The position numbers and the translations under genes were made by a program. This document shows positions 1 through 7,418 of a stretch of DNA of 18,082 nt, piece after piece. Each line of letters starts with the position of its first letter. Position 1 is the first letter of the stretch. Under the pieces are notes generated by a model. That model was not told where the DNA came from. It ran no database searches and worked only from the letters and a program-made list of their open reading frames with translations. This DNA comes from Clostridiaceae bacterium (lineage in GTDB: Bacteria > Bacillota > Clostridia > Oscillospirales > Acutalibacteraceae): assembly GCA_016295895.1 (NCBI GenBank), contig JAEDKI010000015.1, positions 1 through 18,082 of the forward strand, read 5' to 3'.

Positions 1-1
1 C

Positions 2-3000
2 ACAGGTCAGTGGGAAATCAATCAGTATACAATCACCTTCGGTGACACAGGCGATTCGGTTATCAATCCCATCACTCAGGATTATGATACGGCAATCACC
101 GTTCCCGAGAATCCGACCAAGACTGGCTACACCTTCGCAGGCTGGGTTGATGAGAACGGCGATCCCACAACAATTCCCGATTACATGCCCGCAGAGAATT
201 TAACAATTACTGCGACATGGAATGTAAGAAGCTTCCCCGTTCGCTACACGGTTGACGGCGAAACCTATTACGGACCTACCGTAACGGCATACGGCTCAAC
301 GATTGTTGAACCCGATGTTCCCACAAAGCCCGGCTACGCATTCGCAGGCTGGCTTGACGCAGACGGAAAGAAACCTTCCGATTACGGAACAATGCCCGCT
401 AAGGCTCTTGAGTTCATTGCTCAGTGGGCTCCGAATGCAAATGTCGGATACATCATTGAGGTTTATGAGATGGGCACAGACGGCACTTATCCGTCAACTC
501 CCACAATAACTTACACAATGAAAGACGGCGTTGTTGGCGATACAAGAGAATTTGAGGCTTCCGTTCCCGCAGGCTTCGTTCTCGATACAACTAACAGCGT
601 TCTCTCCGGAACAATTCCGGCAACAGGCACTCTCGTTCTCAAGGCATATTACGAGAGAAACAGCCACACTCTGAAGACTGTAGTTGACGGAGTTGAGACT
701 GACACAACCGTTTATTACGGCGCAGTTATTCCTGCACAGGCAGCTCCCGTTAAGGAAGGCTATGACTTTGCAGGATGGGTTGATGTAAACGGAGACCCGA
801 CCGTTATTCCCGCAGTAATGCCCGATAGCGATGTTACCGTTTATGCATCATTCACCGTAAAGAGCTACACCGCTGAATACATCGTTGACGGTGTTGTAAT
901 TCAGAAATATGATGTTGAATTCGGTGCTGTAATTCCGCAGCCCGCAGATCCCGATGTTGAGGGTATGGAATTCAAGGGATGGACTCCCGCAGTTCCCGAC
1001 ACAATGCCTTCAAGCGACCTGACATTCACCGCCGTTCTTGAGGCTAAGACCTACACGGCAACCTTCAATTCAAACGACGGCGAATTTGCCGGTAATTCAA
1101 CCTCAAAGACAGTAAATGTTAAATTCGGTGAAGCAATTGTATTCGCTGAAGTTCCCGTAAGAACAGGCTACACCTTCGCAGGCTGGGCACCCTCGGTTCC
1201 CGCTTCAATGCCTGCTCAGAACCTGACCTTTGAGGCTCAGTGGGCAGCAGAAGGCGATACACCCTATAAGATTCTTACCTACACAATGGATACCGCAGGC
1301 AACTACGGAACTCCGGTCGAAACATCCAAGACCGGTAAGAGCGGCGAAATAGTAGAAGTATTCACTTCTGCAACGGAAGGCTTCACTGTTGCTTCTCAGA
1401 GCACACTTTCCGCTGTTCTTGCGGCTGACGGTTCAACCGTTCTCACGGTTTACCTTGCAAGAAATCAGTATACTATCTCGTTCAATGCAAACGGCGGCTC
1501 AATCACCGGCTCAACCGACACAACAGTATCGGCTCAGTATTATCACGGCGCACTCGTTTCTGCTCCCTCGGTTGAGAGAGAGGGCTACACCTTCAAGGGC
1601 TGGAACCCGAGCCTCAATATTACCGCTACCGGCAATGCAAATTACGCAGCGCAGTGGGAGATTAATGAGTACACCATCACATTTGATACCGACGGCGGCA
1701 GCGCTGTTGCTCCGATAACTCAGGATTACGGCACCGCAATCAATGCGCCCGCAGATCCCGTTAAGGAAGGCTACACCTTCAAGGGCTGGAGCGAGACTAT
1801 TCCCGCAACAATGCCCGCAGGTGATATGGCTGTTACAGCACAGTGGCAGATCAACAGCTACAAGGTAACATGGAATGTTGACGGCGTATTAACTGAAGAA
1901 GACTATGAATACGGCGCAACAATCGTTGAACCTGAAGCACCTGTAAAGGCAGGCTATGTATTTGCAGGCTGGGCTCCCAACGTTCCCGCAACCATGCCCG
2001 CAAGAAACCTTGAGTTTGTTGCAACATGGACCGAGGCAACGGATACCGCTTATACCGTTGAACTCTATGTAATGGATGAGACCGGCAATTATGTTAAGTC
2101 CGTTCAAAACCTGACAGGAACAACGAACGCTGAAGTTGAGGCTAAATATACCGTTCAGACAGGCTTTGTTCTTAATACCGCAAAGAGCGTTCTGACCGGC
2201 ACTGTAGCAGCTGACGGCTCACTTGTTCTCAAGGTTTACCTTGACAGACAAAGCTATAAGTTCTCAACCTGCGTTGACGGCGTTATCACTTCAACCACAG
2301 ATTATCTCTACGGTGAAACCGTTCTGACTCCTTCGGAGCCTTCAAAGACCGGCTACACATTCAGCGGTTGGGTTAATGCAGTTACAGGCGAAACCGTTGA
2401 CTTCACAAATGTTGTCACAATGCCTGCGGCTGATATGACCGTTAATGCAACATGGACTGTCAACAGCTACACCGTAACCTTCAGAGACAGAGGCGTTATT
2501 CTCAAGACTGACACCTATAATTACGGCGAAGTTATCACCGTGATTTCCGACCCTGTCAGAGACGGTTACACATTTGCAGGCTGGTCACCGGCTGTTCCCG
2601 CAACCATGCCCGCAAACAACATCAACACCAACGCTACATGGACAGCAAATGAATACTCAATCATCTTCGATACCGACGGCGGCACGGAGATTGCTCCGAT
2701 AACCCAGGCAGTCGGCACGGATATCTTTGATATTCCCGATGATCCCACCAAGGAAGGCTACACCTTCGCAGGTTGGAGCGAGGAAATCCCCGCAACAATG
2801 CCTGTCGGCGGCATGACAATAACCGCCACATGGGAACCCATTGAGTACACAATCACCTTCGGTGACACAGGCGATACCGTTATTGCTCCCATCACTCAGG
2901 ATTACGGCACCGCAATAACCGCTCCCGAAGATCCCACCAAGGAAGGCTACACCTTCACAGGCTGGAGCGAGGAAATCCCCGCAACCATGCCCGCAGAGAA

Positions 3001-4873
3001 TAAGACCATTAATGCACAGTGGGAAATCAATCAGTACACAATCACGTTTGATACCAACGGCGGCAGCGCAGTTGCTCCGATAACTCAGGATTACGGCACT
3101 GCAATCACTGCTCCCGAGAATCCCACCAAGGAGGGCTACACCTTCGCAGGTTGGAGCGAGGCAGTTCCCGCAACCATGCCTGCAGAGAATAAGACCCTCA
3201 CAGCTTCCTGGACTGTTAACACCTACACCGTAACATGGAACAATGAAGGCACAAAGACAACCGCAGATTATAACTACGGTGATACAATCGTTCTTCCCGA
3301 AACTCCCGTTAAGGATGGCTACACATTCTTCGGTTGGTTCGATGAGAACGGCTTGCAGCCCTCAAATTATGTAACCATGCCCGCAAAGGATATTGAGTTT
3401 GAAGCAAGATTTACTCCCAACGGAAACTCAAGCTACATCATTGAGGTTTACGAAATGGGCACTGACGGCACGTTCGCTTCAACGCCTTCATCGGCTTACA
3501 CTCACAGCGACGGCATAGTCGGCAACACCAAGACCGTAACTCCCGATGTTCCTTACGGCTTCACTCTCAACACAGAGAAGAGCGTTCTTTCCGGCGTAAT
3601 TCCCGCAACAGGAACTCTTGTTCTGAAGGTTTATTACAACAGAAATCTCCACACTCTGACAACGGTTGTTGACGGTTTGGAAAATGATTATGATTACTAC
3701 TACAACGCAGTAGTAACTCCCGTTGCAGATCCCGTTAAGGACGGTTATGTATTTGCCGGATGGGTAGATGCCGACGATAACGCAACAGCTATCCCGACCG
3801 TAATGCCTGACAGCGATGTTAAGGTTTATGCAACCTGGACGAACGACTCCTATACGGCAACCTTCAATGCCGGAGAAGGCGTCTTCGGCGACGGCAGCTC
3901 AACCAAGTCAACGGATGTTCCGTTCGGCGGAGATATCACTCCTCCCGCAACAGACCCGACAAGAGAAGGCTATGACTTCGGCGGCTGGGCAACTGCTGAT
4001 GATCCCGAAACTCCCGTTACCGATTTCGGCACCATGGGCGTTGGCGACAGAGAGTATGTTGCAATCTGGACCAAGTCTTCGTTCAAGATTACATTCTATA
4101 ACTACAAGCCTGCTGACGGCGGCCCGAATGCACCCACGGTTAAATATGCTTTGGCAACTGCCGATTATAAGTATGGCGAAACAATCGACTTCCCGACGGA
4201 TCCTTCGTTTGATTATTATATCTTCCTCGGCTGGTCTGAGACTGAGGGCGACTCAACCAATCTGATAACTTCAGCCGATACCATTACAATGCCTGCTCAT
4301 GATTACAACCTCTATGCTGTTTACGAGAAGGTTAAGGTCATGCTCATTCCCAAGAATGACACATGCACAACCGTTATCGACAGAAACGGCGGCACGGTTG
4401 ATGATTACACAGACGACAGCGAGTGGTATGTATACGGCCTTGAAGAGTACCTGACAGAAGATATGCTCCTTAATGAATATATCGATGTTCAGGGCGACGG
4501 ACGCATTGAGATCATCCCCGTTGATGTCAACTTCGGACCCTACAGAGGAACCGGAACAATAATCAATGTTTATGACCGCAACGGTACAGTTGAAACTACG
4601 GATGACAGATTTGTTGAATCCTTCCGTGTAATAATCTTCGGCGACCTTAACGGCGATGCTATTATCAGATCTGTTGACTCAACGATTGTTGACAAAGAGG
4701 TTTCCGGCTTAACATCATGGCACCTTGATTACAGTAATGAATACTGTGCATATATGGTTAAGGCTGCAGATGTTTCAAAAGATACCTTCATCACATCGGT
4801 TGACGCAACTCTTATTGACCGTAAGGTTATCGGTATTGCAACAATCGACCAGGTAACAGGTCTTGCAAGCTGA
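2..4873 (+). CDS. Giant InlB B-repeat surface protein with C-terminal dockerin (5' end cut by window)
   Basis: The frame is open from base 2, so the N-terminus and any signal peptide lie outside the window; the ATG at 185 falls inside a repeat and is not the true start. The 1623 visible residues hold 17 B-type repeats of about 62-80 residues, each with a GYxFxGW core, a following (V/I)PxxMP segment and a final W before the next repeat. Four copies of a different module interrupt them, and a pre-dockerin domain and a duplicated calcium-binding dockerin close the protein. The array has no catalytic motifs. Such repeats form extended beta-rich stalks in Listeria internalins and many gut-bacterial surface proteins. 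There is no LPXTG motif, SLH domain or C-terminal membrane helix, so the dockerin is the only visible anchor, presumably to a cohesin. An adhesin or spacer role is inferred; a catalytic or binding head could lie upstream. The TGA at 4871-4873 is followed closely by a terminator. Confidence 0.93.
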   Translation, partial: TGQWEINQYTITFGDTGDSVINPITQDYDTAITVPENPTKTGYTFAGWVDENGDPTTIPDYMPAENLTITATWNVRSFPVRYTVDGETYYGPTVTAYGSTIVEPDVPTKPGYAFAGWLDADGKKPSDYGTMPAKALEFIAQWAPNANVGYIIEVYEMGTDGTYPSTPTITYTMKDGVVGDTREFEASVPAGFVLDTTNSVLSGTIPATGTLVLKAYYERNSHTLKTVVDGVETDTTVYYGAVIPAQAAPVKEGYDFAGWVDVNGDPTVIPAVMPDSDVTVYASFTVKSYTAEYIVDGVVIQKYDVEFGAVIPQPADPDVEGMEFKGWTPAVPDTMPSSDLTFTAVLEAKTYTATFNSNDGEFAGNSTSKTVNVKFGEAIVFAEVPVRTGYTFAGWAPSVPASMPAQNLTFEAQWAAEGDTPYKILTYTMDTAGNYGTPVETSKTGKSGEIVEVFTSATEGFTVASQSTLSAVLAADGSTVLTVYLARNQYTISFNANGGSITGSTDTTVSAQYYHGALVSAPSVEREGYTFKGWNPSLNITATGNANYAAQWEINEYTITFDTDGGSAVAPITQDYGTAINAPADPVKEGYTFKGWSETIPATMPAGDMAVTAQWQINSYKVTWNVDGVLTEEDYEYGATIVEPEAPVKAGYVFAGWAPNVPATMPARNLEFVATWTEATDTAYTVELYVMDETGNYVKSVQNLTGTTNAEVEAKYTVQTGFVLNTAKSVLTGTVAADGSLVLKVYLDRQSYKFSTCVDGVITSTTDYLYGETVLTPSEPSKTGYTFSGWVNAVTGETVDFTNVVTMPAADMTVNATWTVNSYTVTFRDRGVILKTDTYNYGEVITVISDPVRDGYTFAGWSPAVPATMPANNINTNATWTANEYSIIFDTDGGTEIAPITQAVGTDIFDIPDDPTKEGYTFAGWSEEIPATMPVGGMTITATWEPIEYTITFGDTGDTVIAPITQDYGTAITAPEDPTKEGYTFTGWSEEIPATMPAENKTINAQWEINQYTITFDTNGGSAVAPITQDYGTAITAPENPTKEGYTFAGWSEAVPATMPAENKTLTASWTVNTYTVTWNNEGTKTTADYNYGDTIVLPETPVKDGYTFFGWFDENGLQPSNYVTMPAKDIEFEARFTPNGNSSYIIEVYEMGTDGTFASTPSSAYTHSDGIVGNTKTVTPDVPYGFTLNTEKSVLSGVIPATGTLVLKVYYNRNLHTLTTVVDGLENDYDYYYNAVVTPVADPVKDGYVFAGWVDADDNATAIPTVMPDSDVKVYATWTNDSYTATFNAGEGVFGDGSSTKSTDVPFGGDITPPATDPTREGYDFGGWATADDPETPVTDFGTMGVGDREYVAIWTKSSFKITFYNYKPADGGPNAPTVKYALATADYKYGETIDFPTDPSFDYYIFLGWSETEGDSTNLITSADTITMPAHDYNLYAVYEKVKVMLIPKNDTCTTVIDRNGGTVDDYTDDSEWYVYGLEEYLTEDMLLNEYIDVQGDGRIEIIPVDVNFGPYRGTGTIINVYDRNGTVETTDDRFVESFRVIIFGDLNGDAIIRSVDSTIVDKEVSGLTSWHLDYSNEYCAYMVKAADVSKDTFITSVDATLIDRKVIGIATIDQVTGLAS
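20..4330 (+). repeat. Array of 17 Listeria-Bacteroides (InlB B) coding repeats
   Basis: Repeat units read directly from the translation: R1 20-226, R2 227-433, R3 662-859, R4 860-1045, R5 1046-1249, R6 1466-1666, R7 1667-1855, R8 1856-2038, R9 2252-2461, R10 2462-2650, R11 2651-2842, R12 2843-3031, R13 3032-3217, R14 3218-3421, R15 3647-3847, R16 3848-4078, R17 4079-4330. R7, R11, R12 and R13 are the most alike (YTITF start, DYGTAI, KEGYTF, GWSE). R16 and R17 are the longest and most diverged. Boundaries are accurate to a few residues. Confidence 0.9.
434..3646 (+). repeat. Four interspersed MucBP-like modules within the B-repeat array
   Basis: Copies lie at 434-661, 1250-1465, 2039-2251 and 3422-3646. 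Each is 71-76 residues: a start like YxxEVYxMxxxGxY, a middle Thr-rich strand, a GFxLxTxxSVLSG-type segment, and an end like GTLVLKxYxxR(N/Q). Copies 1 and 4 are closest (both have EVYEMGTDGT and IPATGTLVLK). The layout resembles modules often annotated MucBP-like in Gram-positive surface proteins, but that assignment is by pattern only. Every copy follows a B repeat with a (T/A)IV...P..GY.F.GW signature. Confidence 0.7.
4331..4639 (+). other. Pre-dockerin linker domain
   Basis: About 103 residues between the last B repeat and the dockerin. It has a two-part look: DRNGGTVDDYTDD early and DRNGTVETTDDRF late, each followed by a beta-strand-like stretch. The late half (GTGTIINVYDRNG ... FRVIIFGD) matches a pattern I know from Clostridial surface proteins, in which a small beta domain of the GTGxxVxxxDxxG type runs straight into the dockerin. 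The single Cys is near the start (NDTCTT). No function can be assigned beyond a likely structural partner of the dockerin. Confidence 0.55.
4640..4834 (+). other. Type I-like dockerin domain (two F-hand repeats)
   Basis: Two copies of a calcium-loop-plus-helix unit. The first begins GDLNGDAIIRSVDSTIVDK (loop Asp codons at 4643, 4655 and 4676, Asn at 4649). The second begins ADVSKDTFITSVDATLIDR (loop Asp at 4769, 4781 and 4802). A 20-residue linker separates them. Loop positions 10-11 are Ser-Val in both copies, a symmetric pair at the sites known in the family to steer cohesin choice. Position 9 is Arg in copy one and Thr in copy two, where Asn, Asp or Ser is commoner. The domain should bind a cohesin on a scaffoldin or cell-surface protein; none is encoded in this window. 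Confidence 0.88.
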
Positions 4874-4904
4874 TAAATCCGTTTCGGATAACTAAAACCC
4901 AATC

Positions 4905-4936
4905 AAAGCCCCTCGGCATTGCGCCGGGGGGCTTTT
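4905..4936 (+). terminator. Rho-independent terminator of the dockerin gene
   Basis: Inverted arms at 4905-4917 and 4923-4935 pair over 13 positions with one T-G wobble, enclosing a 5-base loop (ATTGC). The stem is GC-rich and runs into TTTT at 4933-4936. It starts 31 bases after the stop codon, as expected for the end of a rightward transcript. Confidence 0.88.
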
Positions 4937-4943
4937 CCCATAC

Positions 4944-4980
4944 AAAAAAACAGATCGGTTCGTTTTGAAACCGACCTGTT
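4944..4980 (-). terminator. Rho-independent terminator of the leftward GH89 gene
   Basis: Arms at 4949-4960 and 4969-4980 pair over 12 positions with one mismatch around an 8-base loop. On the minus strand the stem is followed at once by a run of seven T (plus-strand A run 4944-4950). It lies about 70 bases beyond the GH89 stop codon. The bases between (4981-5050) hold nothing I can name. Confidence 0.85.
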
Positions 4981-5050
4981 ATTTATTGAGTATTATTATT
5001 TTCTGTACAGAGATATCCTGACGAAAGTTAGAAATTGCTCTGCTCTCAAA

Positions 5051-7156
5051 TCAATCCTCTGCAATTGCACGCTTATATTTTTCAAGCATTTTTCTCGCAA
5101 GCTCAACCGTATTGCCGTTGCTCGGCGCTTCGGGATTTGCGGTTGAAAGCCACTTGCGTTCAAACTCGGCATAGCTCTTATAGAACTGATTGCCCGTGTA
5201 GGTATTTCTGTCGCAATGCTGTTTGCGGGTGGTGGTTGAAAACTTCTTCTTTTTCGGGAATTCATAGGCAAGGCGCTCAAAGAAGCTCTGCCAGCGTTTG
5301 ACATAATATGTGCCTATCATGCCGCCCCATTCTTTCCATGAATAATCGTAGTTGACCGAATCGGACATCGGTCCCCAGACCGTAATCTGAGCAAGGAGAT
5401 TAAGCTCAAAGTTTTCCTTGTCCTTTTCGTTCAGGGCAAGATCACCGGCTTCCTTCAGATGCTCATAAAGAGTCAGCTCGGGTCTTGTCTGAAGCAGCTC
5501 GTCAAGCTCACAGCAGATTTTCAGAAATGCGTTTGAGGAACGTTCAAAAATATTGACATCACGGTTATTAAAGCCGTACATTGCTTTGTCATAAAGCGCC
5601 GAAACATAGTTGCTCATTACCTGACGAACCAGATCGCAGGCGTCAAAAACATATCCGTCTTTTGTTGCATTCTCTGCGCTCAGAAGCAGTTCGGCAGCCT
5701 TTAACAGGATTTTATTGTCATAGCGAAGCTCCCTGAAATCGTTCGGAGCGGTGTGGCGAAGCTCGGTTGCGGGTCTTGCGCAAATGACCGAACCCGTTTC
5801 TCTGCCGACGCATTTTTCGCTGTAGCAGGATTGGCGAAGCAAATTAACTGCGTCAACGAGGCATTTTTCTCTGCTTCCGTACCGTCTGTAGGCATAGTCT
5901 CTGAGCCATTCATCAAGATTTATCGGAGAATCCTCGGTCAGCATTTCAAATGCAAGGTCATAATAAAGAGGATTCTGGAATATTCCTTCCATAAAGAGAC
6001 CTGTTCCGCAGCAGTTATCACATTCAAGAGTTGAATATTCGTTGTCGGCGAGAGCCTGAATGCTGCCGTGCAGGGTGTTTCTGTCTCCGAAATTATGAAT
6101 TTTACCCAAAATAAAATTATATCCCCAGAAATAATCGGTTTCCTTATATTTGTTGCCGTCAATGTCAAGAATCAGCAGTCTGTCTTTCGGAACGGCTTTA
6201 ACGATCTGCTCTCTGAGCGACCAGCTCTGCATGACCCAAACGGAATCCTTGTCAAAATCGCTGTACATTGTGTCGATTGCTCTGCCGACTTTATAGAGAT
6301 AATCCTTTGTTTTAATCGACGGCGCATTTTCATGGAACGGGTCGCAGGCGTAGTAATGATATGCGCCGAAAAGCTGGCGCTGTTTCTCAAGCAGAGCAGT
6401 GCCGAACTTTTTGAAAAGCGGATCGGTAGGGTCAAACTGATAGGTTATCGGGAAATTGCACCATGAGGGAATCATGCGAAGGCGGGCTTTATTAAAAATC
6501 TTTGTAACCGATGCAGGAACGGTACCCGCAAAGCCCTGCTGAATCGGCGTCATGCCGAGTTCAACCTCACGTTCGATGATTTTCTTGCCGAGCTCAAGAC
6601 GGCTTTCGATATATTTAACATCGGTCAGGCTGAAATAGCCCGTAATGTTGCCCATGAGCTGCCATTGCCAGAAGGCGGGGCCCGAAAGGAACGAAAGAGC
6701 GCCTGTTTCGCTGTATTTAAAATCACGCATGGTGTAGTACCAGACCGCCTCGCTTCCGACAACCGAAAGAGGCATGTTGATGCCGTTCATCGCCATGAAA
6801 TCAATTTCTTTCTCCCATTTATCCCATTTCCAGAAGGCAAAGGAATAGCCGAAAGTGCAATAGTTAAGAAATGCACGGTGCTTTTGCTTGATTACCTTGG
6901 TTATTTTTCCCTCAAAAAGCGGAGCGCTCTTGACGCAAATTTCGGTGTTTCCGCAATGCGAAAGGTTAACTCCGCAGTATTTTTTCAGATAAGCATAATA
7001 TGCCATTGCCTGACTGATTTTGCAGTCACCGCAGAGCACTATTTTGCCGTTTTCGCAAAAAAGTTCATATGTATTATTGCCGTCTGCGCTGTCAATCGTG
7101 CGCAGGTCAAACATATCGGCAATTTCGGGAGTGTTTCTCAGGATAAGATTTTTCAT
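5051..7156 (-). CDS. Alpha-N-acetylglucosaminidase, GH89 (NAGLU family), no signal peptide
   Basis: A 701-residue protein, close to the ~740 of human NAGLU. GH89 enzymes remove terminal alpha-linked GlcNAc, for example from heparan sulfate or gastric-type mucin O-glycans. Seen here: an N-terminal NAGLU_N-like domain (about 1-80), a TIM-barrel core with the family signatures WDKWEKEIDFMAMNGIN (111-127), LSGPAFWQWQLMGN (157-170), DPFHE (272-276) and GTGLFMEGIFQNP (384-396), and a helical C-terminal part. Glu276 and Glu390 align by motif with the two catalytic glutamates of the family. The N-terminus (MKNLILRNTPEI) has no hydrophobic signal core, so the enzyme is probably cytoplasmic and acts on imported oligosaccharides. 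The start is supported by AAAAAGGAG ten bases before the ATG. It is a single gene with its own promoter and terminator; no transporter or regulator is adjacent. The family call is firm; the substrate is inferred. Confidence 0.93.
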   Translation of the reverse strand: MKNLILRNTPEIADMFDLRTIDSADGNNTYELFCENGKIVLCGDCKISQAMAYYAYLKKYCGVNLSHCGNTEICVKSAPLFEGKITKVIKQKHRAFLNYCTFGYSFAFWKWDKWEKEIDFMAMNGINMPLSVVGSEAVWYYTMRDFKYSETGALSFLSGPAFWQWQLMGNITGYFSLTDVKYIESRLELGKKIIEREVELGMTPIQQGFAGTVPASVTKIFNKARLRMIPSWCNFPITYQFDPTDPLFKKFGTALLEKQRQLFGAYHYYACDPFHENAPSIKTKDYLYKVGRAIDTMYSDFDKDSVWVMQSWSLREQIVKAVPKDRLLILDIDGNKYKETDYFWGYNFILGKIHNFGDRNTLHGSIQALADNEYSTLECDNCCGTGLFMEGIFQNPLYYDLAFEMLTEDSPINLDEWLRDYAYRRYGSREKCLVDAVNLLRQSCYSEKCVGRETGSVICARPATELRHTAPNDFRELRYDNKILLKAAELLLSAENATKDGYVFDACDLVRQVMSNYVSALYDKAMYGFNNRDVNIFERSSNAFLKICCELDELLQTRPELTLYEHLKEAGDLALNEKDKENFELNLLAQITVWGPMSDSVNYDYSWKEWGGMIGTYYVKRWQSFFERLAYEFPKKKKFSTTTRKQHCDRNTYTGNQFYKSYAEFERKWLSTANPEAPSNGNTVELARKMLEKYKRAIAED

Positions 7157-7196
7157 TTTCAGTCTGCTCCTTTTTGAAAAGGATAATATCCGATTT

Positions 7197-7225
7197 ATTA
7201 TACATTAATATTGAAAAGTTGGCAA
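7197..7225 (-). promoter_or_regulatory. SigA-type promoter for the GH89 gene
   Basis: On the minus strand, TTGCCA (7225-7220) and a perfect TATAAT (7202-7197) are separated by exactly 17 bases. The predicted start near 7190 gives a leader of about 34 bases with the ribosome site at 7175-7167. Confidence 0.82.
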
Positions 7226-7235
7226 GCATTTTCAA
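7211..7235. promoter_or_regulatory. Inverted repeat spanning the GH89 -35 (candidate operator)
   Basis: TTGAAAA (7211-7217) and TTTTCAA (7229-7235) are perfect 7-base inverted arms around an 11-base centre that contains the whole -35 hexamer. A repressor dimer bound here would block RNA polymerase. A second short palindrome, GGATAATATCC (7181-7191), lies at the predicted transcription start. No regulator gene is nearby, so the regulator's identity is unknown. Confidence 0.4.
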
Positions 7236-7347
7236 TGAATTTACAATTTGTTTAATGATTTTTGAACGATATGTGATAAAATAGTAAAAAATACGGAACC
7301 GAACAAAAATTAAGCAGTAAAAAAATGCATAAAATGTGAAATAACGC

Positions 7348-7376
7348 TTTACACATCGGCTTAAATAAAGTAAAAT
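7348..7376 (+). promoter_or_regulatory. SigA-type promoter for the pyrH-polC operon
   Basis: TTTACA (7348-7353), a 17-base spacer and TAAAAT (7371-7376); each hexamer matches consensus at five of six positions. It lies 42 bases before the pyrH ATG. A weaker alternative is an extended -10, TGATAAAAT, at 7274-7282, which has no convincing -35. The rest of the divergent AT-rich gap holds no further recognisable element. Confidence 0.7.
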
Positions 7377-7418
7377 ATAGAATAGAGTTTTTCTAATCTG
7401 AATGAAGGCGGTGTTAAC

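Noticed and set aside
303..4265. Several 60-150 residue open frames inside the repeat gene (for example 3816-4265 plus, 1889-2107 minus)
   Set aside because: Low-complexity out-of-frame shadows of the repeat coding sequence, with no ribosome site and no family motif.
20..4330. Regular repeats as a CRISPR array or mobile element
   Set aside because: Units of ~190 bases are in frame, diverged and coding, with no constant short repeat or spacers and no terminal inverted repeats or transposase.
185..4873. ATG at 185 as the start of the repeat protein
   Set aside because: The same frame is open from base 2 and encodes the first part of repeat R1, so the ATG is an internal Met.
5002..5011. Perfect 10-base palindrome TCTGTACAGA
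   Set aside because: Lies between a stop codon and a terminator, where an operator has no clear role; short enough to arise by chance.
4919..5304. Short ORFs between the dockerin gene and GH89
   Set aside because: They run through both terminators and into the antisense of the GH89 3' end.
6665..7177. 170-codon plus-strand ORF opposite the GH89 gene
   Set aside because: Lies wholly antisense to conserved GH89 motifs and runs through the GH89 ribosome site; the translation has no recognisable family.
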